NCBI RefSeq assembly: GCF_964204865.1
Contig: NC_135255.1
Span: forward strand, 9,825,135 to 9,889,134
Direction: 5' to 3'
DNA length: 64,000 nucleotides
From: Styela clava
Lineage: Eukaryota > Chordata > Ascidiacea > Stolidobranchia > Styelidae
Position 1 is the first letter of the stretch. The number at the start of each line of letters is the position of its first letter. The position numbers were made by a program, and so were the translations under genes. Positions 36,016-48,500 of the stretch are shown in pieces. The notes below the pieces were generated by a model that saw only the letters and a list, made by a program, of their open reading frames with translations, ran no database searches and was not told the DNA's origin.

Positions 36016-36541
36016 AGATAGAAACATCGAAACAGACTGTTTTTTTTTGTTTGAATATATATATTAATCAACAACTTAGTTTTATCTCTATTCTTAGAAT
36101 TGAAACTTTCGCAAATGAAGCATAGTGACATAGTCACGGTAGTTGTAAATTCGCGGTTGCGCGAAAGCCACACGACAACTTTGTCAAGTGTTTAGTTACA
36201 TATTCTTAAAGCGACATTAGCGTATGGTAGGTATGTAGCAATAGGTATTTGTTGTTCATATATATTATCACATGAAAAATGACGAGTTTTGTTCCACGAT
36301 GCCGACCGAGTGCATTTGGAAGGATTAAGTTGAGTTGTCGATTCCAATTTAGAGGGCAAAGATATGGTGGGAAGTCAAAGCATGATTTACAGAATGCGAA
36401 AATGATGTGCGTTTTTAATTTAACTTTTCTTACCATATGTCATTAATCGTTAAATTGAGTGTCAATTACAGAATATTTATTTAAGAAGATATATTGAATT
36501 CATCACATTTTGTTTGCAGTTATAGCCATAAACTAATAATT

Positions 36542-39500
36542 ATGGCATCTATTGCGAGGAGTATCTTCTTGTTTGTTTTTATTGTTGTAGTAGCTGTACA
36601 GACGGTTCAAGGTAAGTTAAAAATTGACATGAACTAACACCAAATAAAAGCAAAACACGATCATATTGCACCAGTGTTTCGAGTATTCAATCAGTATCAA
36701 AACTAGTTATTATGGATCATAATCATTTTAAAACAATATAATTAGGTTTTATAATTTTTTCGGAGGACAATATTTAGATCTACCAGGCGGCCGTGCATAC
36801 TGCATTATCCTCAGATCGATAATTTCTAAATACCGGGAATTCTAGAAAACTTTATTCCGTGCAATAATCTGCCAATATGTAATCGCGAATTTCACTTCCT
36901 GTTCATCATGAAACACGTAAGTGGAATAACCCAGCATAAAGTCAATTATTGAATTAATATAACAGAAATCATTAAACAAGACAATACAATAGTGAAAATA
37001 AGCAAATCGTTAAAATTACATGCTTGTTGGATCATGACATGAAATTTTTAAAATGTTCCGGAGTAACACGTCGAATGAATACTTGGGGGCGCATAAATAA
37101 AACAACTGTGTGATAAATACGGGAATCAACGCACACTTGATGTCATGTTCTGACTTTGACTTTCAATTCGCATGAAAAATGCCAAACCATCAAGTTTGGT
37201 TAGTTTACTGTGTGTTTGAACACCGATAAAAATAACGAAAACGTGAAAATGAAATGTTCGTTTTCTAAAGTGAAACCTAGATATGAGTAAAATGCAAAAA
37301 ATGGTGGTTTCGCCGTAATCACATTCGCAAATATTGCTTTCGAGTTTTCTTTTTGAAAAAATTTATTTGCGATATTTTGCCAATAATTATTATTCTTTTT
37401 AAATATGTTTGTTAATAATGTGAAGTGATATTACTGAATAGACATTAGTAGAACCAATACGTTCCATTCACGTTTAGTCAATCTCGAGTTGTTAAGATTT
37501 TCTTAACAACACTTATTCTTCAATTTCGACTTATGATTTAAGCGAACGTTTTGCTTTTCTAGGTATAAAATGTTGGGTTTGTGATGGGAAAAGGACATTG
37601 AAAGCATGCCATGCACAATACGGAAAGATGCTTGAATGTCCAAACGCTGACGATGTAAGTTCTATTGAAGTTTACCTAAAAAAAATTATTTTACGTATAG
37701 CGGGCTATTTTCTATTCTGATGACAATTTCAAATGCAATACTAAGAATTTTAGAAATAAACTGTCAATGTCATTCTTTTGGTATTTCTTCTTCGATTATG
37801 AGATATATCGCCATTGAATCCTGACCCAAAGCAGAAATTAGAGACATAATACTATGTGATTTACACAAAAACTTGACCAACCTCATGATCGAAATAGAAT
37901 GGGTAACTGGCATACAAGACGTTTTCATCCAATCAAAATTTAATTCTTCAAATTAATGATTTTTAGTCAGTCCTATTAAAATATTATTTCCTTACTCGGC
38001 TACAATATAGAAATTCCCCATATTATGTCTTTTTAAACAGGTATGCCAAAATGACTACAGGACTGCACAAGGTAAACCTCTCATTACAAAAGGATGTAAA
38101 CAAGCCAAAGCATGCGAAACGGAAGTCAAACAGGTGACTAGAAAGTTTTTGATAAAATTTAATTTTTGCTCAATCAATTATCCGGGTCAAAGACGTAATA
38201 CCCTAGGTCAGTGGAAAGAAAATCAATTGAAAATTTGAGGCGAATTGTGTCGTGAACTGCTACCTTCAACAAAACATAGAATTTATTGCAGATGTTGAAG
38301 AGTAAAGCTTGGATAATACCTTAATATATATATATATATGGGCATGTATTTATCACTTATGTTTGTGTTATGCATATCACATTATACTATGAACGATGAT
38401 ACGTATTTCAAATGCGCATATCTGTAACCAAATACGTCTTACAATAACAAAAAACTGTTTTAAATAGACAGACTGGTATCCATTTCTAAAATCAATAGGT
38501 CATGTTCGTTTATAATTTGCACGAAACCCGAAGGAAAAAATTTTCTGTGCCAAAAGACGGGTGACATTTTAGTGTGACTTTGTACCTCGAACGTCGAAAG
38601 TAAATGATCTTCGTGACAGTCCTTTTTTTCTTTGATATTATGACACAACTGTTATTGATTTGTATCAATGCACCAATAGTCCAACGACTGGATTTTTAGG
38701 TTATTGATATCTCCAACAGTGTTAACTCTAAGGGAATTATGAGTGCGAAAGTGCTTCGCAGTTGAAAAAAAAAGTGCGAAAGTGCTTTTGCCGATTTTAA
38801 CAAGTTAGGTGCTCTAGCCTTTCATATAACCCATTTAACACGGCATAGATACTCGAAAAAGCGCTCCTCCGGTTAATATTATGAATTAAAGAGAAGCCTT
38901 TCCGTTAACCGAGTTCCCTTTGAGCGAATTCATGTTTAATTAAAACAAGCGAATTCAACAAGCAGAATGTAAACCAATCAAATTAAAAAACGGGAGTTAC
39001 GACGCCCTTAACACATCGTGTGTATTAAACTTCCCTGGTAAGTACTATTATTATTGTACTTATACACTTGTTGGAGTATTTCGGACAATTTCGAATTTAA
39101 AATTAATGATAACCTGACATATAATAAAGACGCAAAAGTAAAATGAACATTTTTTGAAAAAGTTATTATTTAAGAAAGACAACATGATCGTACAATTCCG
39201 CCCAAACCTCGATGTTCGCAAGTGAGATGATAAATAAATACTTCCCTGTATTCGAGCAATTAACTTTAGCGTATCGTTGTTCTGCCAACAAACAGCCGGG
39301 TGCAAAATATTTCCGTCCTGTGATATGCTCACAAATATTCTCGATATTAATATCATACCCTCGCGTATGTACTTTCTATTAGCTCTTTAGTGATCCCTTC
39401 CATCCTTGGCCAAGTCAAGTTTCGAATATGTGAACATTTTATTCGACCATACATGGCCGGCGGGATGTTAAAATTGTAAACAAGAGAGAGTCGCAACAAT

Positions 39501-42500
39501 CGCGAATTTCGTTTTGTTGCGTCTGTTATCGTCGAAAATGATTACATTTGTTGTATTTTGAGGCGTTTAAGCAGTAATAATTAGGGCATGGCATCATCAA
39601 AATCGTCGAGTGAGATTTTGAAATTGCAAATTCCGTAAATAAAATTGTGAATTACTCGGTAACGAATTCAGCTTCAATGACCGTCGGGGTATTGTTTTGT
39701 TGAAAATTATAATTAATGTGAGAGCGCCAAAAACATACAGTCCATACCGATGCGACTGCAATTTATATGGCCGCACTTGGTGTGGCGCGTTTATTAATAG
39801 TGTAAAATAAACTAAACGAATATCAATTATAACCAAGGCTGTCAGCGTGTTTATTTTCTGTGGGCAAGAATCGTAAAATACCATCTTGAGACAAATTCAC
39901 TTCTATTATAAAATCTAATTTTTCAGTTAATAACGTGTGGCAACTTTTTAATTTATCGTCGACCAAAACACCGCCCCACACTCGTCCAAACGTGTGTCAA
40001 GCTTGACCGACAGGAACAGATTCATCGACGACTTTAATTAGGGAAAATATGTATTTTGTTGGGAATGCAAAATAAATGTAACAAAACGCATTTTTTTGTG
40101 ATAAAACTTTGTATTTTCGGAAACGGATTGTCGTGAAGGGTAAAATTTGATCTAAATTAATCGCAAAAATGTTTTATTTTAAATGTAACAAAACACATTT
40201 TGCGATATAACCTTGTATTTTCGAAAACGGGTGTCCTGAAAAATAAAATATGATCTAAATTAATCGCAAAAATGTTTTATTTTAAATGTAACAAAACACA
40301 TTTTTCGCAATATAACTGTATTTTCGGATACCGGGTGTTATGAAGAGTAAAATATGATCTGAATTAACCGTAAATAATGTTTCATTCCAAATGTATCAAA
40401 ACGCATTTTTTTGCGATATAATTTTGTATTTTCAAAAACGGGGCGTCATGAAATATATTAATCTAATGTTTTATCTATCGTCTAACTAACGTCTGGTACA
40501 CATCATTTTCGGGGAGAACTCTAGCCCGCGAAACGTCATTTAATTTAAAATAGAGAATGTTCCACGCATTCCAAAACGGAAAATCACCAGTAAGTCGACA
40601 GGGATTCAACCCTCCAGATTCAGTATTCTATATCCCCCCGTGTCAGAAATTTCTGAAGATTGGAACAAAGAACCCATCAAACCGCCGCGGAAGAAGGGGA
40701 GTATTTTTTGCACTAATAATTAGGGCGTGACATTATCAATATCGTCAAGAAACTGGTGAATTTTCAAATTCCATAAATAAAATTGTGAATTGCTCGGTAA
40801 CATTTTAGCTATAATTATCGCCGGGGTTTTGTTTTGTTGAAAACATGTTGAAACTTGAGGGAATTAGTTACAATTAGCGCCTGACCTCTATTAGGCACTC
40901 GAGCACTCGAAAAAAAAAGCACTCAAGTCCAATCTTTTCAGCATCAAGTCTAAGTCGCATACGTAAAATATCCTGTAAAAGAAGTGCTGTTCATTAACGT
41001 TATCTCGTCCTATGACCATCACGCAGAAATGCCTTTATTGCCGAATTATTCAATCACTATTTTAAATCAACATTCAGGATTGGCACAATTTCAGATTTGC
41101 CAAGTTTTTCACCATAGAAAAACATGAGAAAGTTAATTATCGTCTTAATAAATATCAGCATCACGGTATCGACAATAATATTACCATTCGCATAAAATTG
41201 GGACCGTAAATTTACAAATCTTGATAGGTAATATTAAAGCCAACGCAAATGTTAATTTGAGTCCTCAATGTCTTCAACAGCTGTTGCCGATGTGAACAAA
41301 CGGGTAAACCCGAAATATAAAACTTCGATGTCCGCCGACCCGCAAGAATTCATATTTGTAAAAAAGAGAGGGCGGGAATATAGATTAGCAAAACCTGGAT
41401 ATCGCCGCCAAAACGATCGGTGACAAGAACAATTAGCGATTACAACGGAATTAACCAGTAAAAAGGCTTTGTTGCCGATTTTTTAATGTTTCAACCGACG
41501 TTCCAAAAATATTTGTTATTCCGTACTGGTTAAAAATATTCAATTCAATAAAATATTGAATTTTGCCCACCCGTACTCGCATATCAATGAGAAATAGTTG
41601 TGTAAATATCGCAAAATGCCACGTGCTTTCAACATTGTGATTACAATAAAATGGCACTTAATGGTATTTTGTGAATTTGGTGATTTTGCAAATCTGTGAC
41701 ATGCTGCTAAAAGTTTCGTCTGATTTGAAAATCGTGCACTTTGGTCACAATACATCCAAAGTGACTATAACACTTTACTAACACTTTTATAGTCATTTTG
41801 AATTCAAGGATATCATTGATAGTCACATGACCACTTTCGTTCAAAGAAAGGCACTGGTAGTATTCCAACATCTGGTTTCAAAGACGCGGAGCGTTTTTGC
41901 GGGAGAAGCGGAATCGGTGTGCTTGTATAATAATCATATTATAAACAAGAATTTTGCCGTTAATGCAAAAGCTTTATCTCTTATGTCTGCATCTCATAGG
42001 TTAGAATTCCGGTAAATATCGTTATGATATATATGCAGAATTGAGTTACAAAAGTACTAGTATGTTACTTATTTGTCAACTTAATACTCGAAAATATTTG
42101 TTAACTTTGAATTTTTATTCCCTTCAAAATCGGAAAAAAGTGCTATTTCTCTTCAAAATCGGAAAAAAGTGCGCTAATAGTGAACACTGATCTCCAATAA
42201 TATTAACATACTATTCACATTGATTTTTCATTAGCTATTTACGAATAGTTTATGGTAACTTGGAAGTCGCATATGTTTGAGCATATTACACGATTTATCA
42301 ATATTGATAAAAGTCAATTTATCAACGAAAATTTACCTGGGAAAATTCACATATCATTCGTCGGAGCGATGGAAAAATCTTCCTAATCTTTAGATCAATA
42401 CATTATTTGGATAAAATAATAGCGCGATGCCGTCCGAATTATTACTTCATTGTATTCCTTTTTCAAGGAAGATTTTTCCGATTTTAAATGGCGGAGGTCT

Positions 42501-45500
42501 TTGAGCTTGATGTGAACAAAATGGTAGTGGTAATAGGTGTAAATATTTTTCCTCAAAAAAAAAATGCAAATCAAGCTCAGTATATAGATATTTTTAATTT
42601 GTATTGACAAAATATTGTGATTGCATCAATTAATAGTAAATCGGTCTTGGAGCTGAAAACCGAGTCTCCAAACTTAACAAAGTTTCAGCTAAGCAAAATA
42701 TGATTGTTGCATAATTTGCATTCCTGCTTTAAATGTATAAAGCATCCCGCGCGTAAATAATGGCTATAAAAATTATCGTGCAAACGTGTCATTATTATTG
42801 ATCACAGCGGCCTACACTTCTCTAACTAATTTGAAACTATTAAGGGCAAAAATGAAGTGAGGTCAAATAAAGTACAATATCAATTAAATTACTCAGAAAT
42901 ACACAATGTTAAACACACTCCAACAAACGTGACCTGAAAACCTGACATATATGCATAGAAATGAGTTTGTCGAATAAGAATCAACCAATTTTAGCTGAAT
43001 TAGTAGGATGAGTGCACCTGGTTTGCGTTGACGGATTGGGAGAATCCGGAACAATCCTGTCGTATAGAATTATACTTCTTTTTATAACATTGAAATTAAA
43101 AACATACTAATTCTGCGATAAATACACGGACTACATGGTCCACGAGTAAATTGCTTTCACTTATGACCCTATGTAAATATAATTTTCTTTAATTTCAGAA
43201 CAAGGATAAGAATCAATGTGGAAGAAAAAGATTAATTAAAAACATGGTCTGCAGATGTTGTTGCTCATTTTCTGGCTGTAATTCTAAAGAATCTGGATGT
43301 TTGCCACGTAAATATTTCATTCAATTGACTGTACACTAAATACTCTTCGTCGAAGGTAATTCCAACTTTTTTCCAGTTGGAATACTCTGACTGGAAGATG
43401 ATATGATTCACATCGTACAAAAAAACCCGCGTGATATTCTTCCAAATTAGCAATATGCCCAATTATATTATCTTATTATTTGCCATTGTAGACTACCATG
43501 AAGTAGCAAATTGCAAATAAAAAACAACGCATTATATCACAGCTCCGGCACCATGCAAGAGAATACCACAATTAAAGAACGGCCAAACCAGGTGCCCAGT
43601 AGACATCGATTTCGGATCACAATGTTTCTTCAGATGTCATCAGGGCTACGAAATGAAAGGCAAAAACAAGGCAAGGTGCTTAACTCTTTGAACCCTGAAA
43701 GCCGCTAAACCGGCTTTCCCGAGAAAGTCTTCTGACGCTGAAAGCCGGTTTAGCGGCTTTCGCATCCCGTAAGAGGTATGCAACTTTGAAACCTAATATC
43801 TCGCGAACCATTTATTATATTTAGACAAGTTTTACATCGTGTGAAAGATAATCTACAGGACTAAGTATAATCTTAAAATTGAGATAAAATATTGTGATCA
43901 TCTTATGAAAATTGGCAAAATTAAAAAGCATAAAAAACTTCTGAAAATTGCTCAAATCTAATTGACAAAACTTCAATTTGTTTTCGATTAAACCTAGTAC
44001 ATTATCGACAAAATTTGTAGAATTTGAAGATAGCTTTCCAGTGATACCATTAGATTGAACTTATGTTGCACCATCCAAATTTTAGAAGCATTTTTATTCG
44101 TGATTTTGTTTGTTTGATTCGTGAAGATCGAGGCGACGTCAAGGTGACGTAAATAACGACCTAACACATTTACGTCGTTACGCAGCGACGTTAAGCAATT
44201 ACGTTGGCACGTAGCACGTTTACGTTTCATACGAGAAACACTTTTCCTCGCATGCTCGTAACGTCATTTACTTAAGTTCGTACTCGTGAAGCGACTTACG
44301 ACTTGTAAACGATACACGGGGAAATTTACGCATTACATCGGTTCGACTAAAACACACAATACGCAGTGTTATTGCCGTTTTAATTGCATAAAGATATGAA
44401 AAATACGAATAGCCAAAATAAGGATTTTTAAAAACAGAATGATGGAACATATCGATGGATGCATTGTTTAGCGCCATTGCTGAGTTTTATTGTGCCATAT
44501 TTTCTTCTTCTGATAGATGAATACCATCCAATATTTCAACTGGACAAAGCTTTCTTTTAAAATCCATTGTAAATATAGCGATATCAGGAATGTAGCGTAT
44601 ATGCAGTAATTTCGAAAATCTAATGAGGCTGCAAAATGTAAAACACTGACCAGGTGAGCTACTGGTGCCACCATGTCTTCCGTGTACCCGTTATCAGTTT
44701 TTTTTTTATTCAATCTTCATGATATCTAACGGTGAATAATTAGCCCTGATGTTTCCGGCGGAACCTCATAAATTCATGAGGATCAAATATTTCGTTTTGG
44801 CCATTCATTTTCGTCCCATATCCTAATAGTAAACGTATATAAAATGGCCTTTATATTCTAGCAATTTTACTATGTTCGATCAAAATTCGTCTGAAAGGGT
44901 TTTATCTGCGGCCGAGGATATGATACTAATGCAATGAAGCCACAATCTGCACTCAAGCTGTGAACGACCAGATGTGCAATTGCGCAATATACCTCACGCA
45001 AAGAGTTACGCACGATACGTCGCATGAACGTTATCACGACAATGTCGCCGTCGCCCTTTGCGTCCTTACGCAAACTTGGCGTCAAATAGTTGATAAATTT
45101 TGTTCGCAAACCATTTGAATCGATAGTACAAATTCTGCAATAAAATGAGTTATGCGTATGTTAAGAAAGTCATACGTATATCCTCCGAAAGGTAATTTTG
45201 TATACTTTTCAAAATTGTACTTATATTGATGATACATTTCTAAGAAATGTATTAAATATTACCAAAATACAAAAAAATAGTAGATGGGGCTACAAATAGA
45301 CTTACACATCTCATCAAAACATCTCGTGAAAAATAATGCCAGTTAAAAATAAAAGACTAGATAAGCTTTTATATGATATATTACAGACCATCTGATATGT
45401 AATGGTTTAGAAGTTATTTTGATTCAAAATTAGGGATATTACAATTTTTTAACGCGTCGAATCGATGCGACGCCGTGGGAGGTCAGGGTGAGAGAGTAGC

Positions 45501-48500
45501 ATCGTTCTGGGGATTCAGAGTTCAAAGAGTTAAGATTGTCAAAGGGAAGTAAAAAAGGCCGTTGGAACCCTGAAAAGTTGCCAGTGTGTGAAAAGGTCAT
45601 TGTACGCTGTGATCCGCCAAGAGTTGCCCCAACAAATGGCTTCATACAATGCAAAAACGCATTAGAATTTGCCAAAGAAAGTGACCTCAACTATGAAGGA
45701 TCTAAATGCTCATATCAGTGCAAAGCGAATTACTATCTTAAAGGTAAAGCAAACTCTGTATGTGCTAACAGCGGTAGGTGGAATAACCCGGAACCTAGAT
45801 GTGAGATGGGGCAGTGTGAAAACATGGAAAACGATCCAAACAGAATAGAAACTTGTACAGACAACTACAATTTCGGTAGCACGTGTACATTTAGCTGTAA
45901 GGAAGGGTTCAATTTAATAGGAAGCAAACGTTCAGAATGCCTTCAGTCGGGTCGCTCAGCTCAGGGACAATGGTCCAGAACATTTCCTCGATGTGCTGAA
46001 GTAATTTGTAATCCAGTTCTTACAAATCCCGCTTATGGTAAGGTATCCTGCACAAAAGAAAACCTCAAAGGAAGCGTGTGCACCTATACGTGCAACGAAG
46101 GTTATGATTTGGATAAAACAAACCGAACGTCTGTTAGTTCGGTTTGTGAAGATGACGGAAACGGCGATGCGTTTGGAAAGTGGAGTGCAGATGCCCCTAC
46201 ATGTTCGGAGATAAAATGCGAACCCGCATTCGTTGATCCGGTTGGTGGTCAAGTGGTTTGCACAAGTCGCAATAGATTCGGCAGTGTTTGTACTTTTTCA
46301 TGCAATTCACAAAACGACTTGGATGATACAACTCAACCAACAATGGAATCAACGTGTCAGAATGACGAAAATGGAGACAATATCGGAAAATGGTCACGTC
46401 CAGCGGCCGAATGCAGTCCTATCACGTGTCAACCAGAGTTCAAGGAGACCAGAACCCAGAAATTAAGCTGCACTAACGGCAATGCTAAAAATAGCGTATG
46501 TACTTTTATGTGCGCGGAAGATTACGACCTCGATGGAGGCATTGAAAGAACTCAAACATCCACTTGTCAACCACCAGTAGACGGAACATCGATAGGAAAA
46601 TGGACGAAGAATAAACAACCGGAATGCACTTCAATAAAATGCCCCCCGCAACCTTTCCCTGATAATGGCTTTCGAATTTGCTCTACCTTCGACTTCATGC
46701 GCGGCACATTTTGTGTATTCATGTGCGAAGATGGATACGACTTAATTGGCAAATCGTACATGTCTTGCCAAGATTCTAAACAAGACGGTGATGCAATTGG
46801 TGAATGGACTGACCCGACGCCGACATGTAGACTCGGGCAATGTACTGTCACGAAATATGACAAAAGCACTGTTGTTGAAGATTGTGCGCCTCCAAAAGGA
46901 TACAAGGTTTCAGAATACAGAGTAGGCACAGTGTGCACATACCGATGCATAAGTGATGCATACTACATGGTTCCCAACGTAGGCGATGAACCAGTAATGA
47001 GTGGGGAAACGATAAGTAAGTGTAATATCGAGAAAAAATGGACAAAAAAAGAACCTAGGTGTCTCAAAAAAACATGTCAACCAAAATTGTTACCACCTGA
47101 CAATGGATACCCTCCACTTTGCACAAATGGAAACGACTTTGGTTCGAAATGTACATTCTCTTGTCAAGAAAAGCATGCATTGACTCAAGAACGACCTCTG
47201 GTGTGCGAAGCTGACGAAGACAATGATCAATACGGTAGGTGGAGCGAGATTATTCCGGAGTGTAAACGCAGCCATTGTGATGAGTTTGGAACAGTTTTAC
47301 ACGGCAAGATCAACTGTACCGATGGAACGAAAATCGGCTCTGTGTGCAATCTTAAATGTATTGATCGTTATACAGCCAAACGATACGAAGAAACTGAATG
47401 TCTCGATACAATAAACTGGAGCAGACGACAGTATTACTGCTGCGTACGATGTTTGTTTAACAGGTAGGCTAGCGCGGCTGTTACACCTTCCTCCGACCAT
47501 GTATAGAAACTGTGAAATAATAATTGAAGTAACGCGCAAAGCAACGTTAAAATGTTTTCTCTAATGCATAACTTATGAAAAACTATTATTATCGTTAACA
47601 CTGATTTCTAAGGTTATATGTTTATAGTATTTTTTGGTGTACTGTGTTTATTCGGATCTATTTGCGTCATGAAACGTTGCCATAATTAAGTCCTACAAGT
47701 TATATTTTTACAACGTACATTCTTTACATTTCTTTCTAGGCGCTTGAAAATCACAGCGGTATTTGATACCACCGCGTTTCAAACACGTGACGATTGGCAA
47801 TACATCGTTGACTTCACGCGATCGTATCTGGCTCCGATGCTTAGATTTCGACTAGACATCGGATTTGCTGCCTTGACTTATTCTGATGATATAGATGAAG
47901 AAACATTGATACCGATGCGTCGACTTCGATATCCAAATGAATTGGACGAATTGGTGTCAGAATTAGAGAACATGCATTTTGGTGGACATGGTAATAGTTT
48001 GAAATATTACGCGCTTTCCCAACGGTAGTAGTGTGTGAATACAATTGTTTCTGATCAACTTTGCATACAATATTCGAACTATCAACTACGGGTAAAATTC
48101 GAATAGCCAAATATGAGTGTAACGCAATACCGAATTCCAAGCGCTCATGTCCAATTTAATCACAAGCCATTCAAAAAAGACTATCATCAATCGGTATAGC
48201 AATTAGGAATGTTTTAGCTGAATCTTACTACAAGTACTATAAAATTACGAATGAGGCCCAGCAAGTATCATTACAGTAAGAGTCCCAATAGCAGTTAATA
48301 CTAATTTTTCAGTGACACAGATTCAAACGTATGAATTTTACCGCCAAGGGTTTGGTTACATTGGTTAAACAAGTTGATATGTTGCATATGCTTATGAAAT
48401 GTGCGAACGGTTAGAGCAACAATTTAAAAAAAATTAATGTAAATTAATAAAAATCCGTCGATTGTATTTGATTTGTAAAATTAAGTAAGGCTACATGCTA

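Larger units (their letters stand above)
31154..36541. other. Intergenic region between paralogues 1 and 2
   Basis: AT-rich sequence. Poly(A) hexamers of paralogue 1 lie at 31439-31444 and 31648-31653. No gene is recognisable; open frames are all under 95 codons and patternless. One decayed exon-like relic is noted near 35950. The sequence just before 36542 must contain the paralogue 2 promoter; nothing decisive was seen. Confidence 0.6.
38717..42188. mobile_element. Large hAT-like element (3472 bp) in intron 3 of paralogue 2
   Basis: Inverted termini CAGTGTTAACTCTAAGG and the complement of CGCTAATAGTGAACACTG match at about 13 of 17 positions. A perfect 8-bp target duplication ATCTCCAA lies at 38709-38716 and 42189-42196. 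The interior carries GTGCGAAAGTGCTT-type subterminal repeats, a 105-bp tandem array, a pair of ~140-bp direct repeats and no transposase. It shares interior segments with the hAT at 50714-52876. Confidence 0.85.

Noticed and set aside
43684-45529. Reading the piggyBac-like insertion as an ordinary intron (AG|GTGCTT ... TTAAG|ATTG)
   Set aside because: It would keep frame but delete the CCP1 cysteine, the donor is poor and the acceptor has no pyrimidine tract. TTAA duplication and inverted ends explain it better. RNA data could still overturn this.
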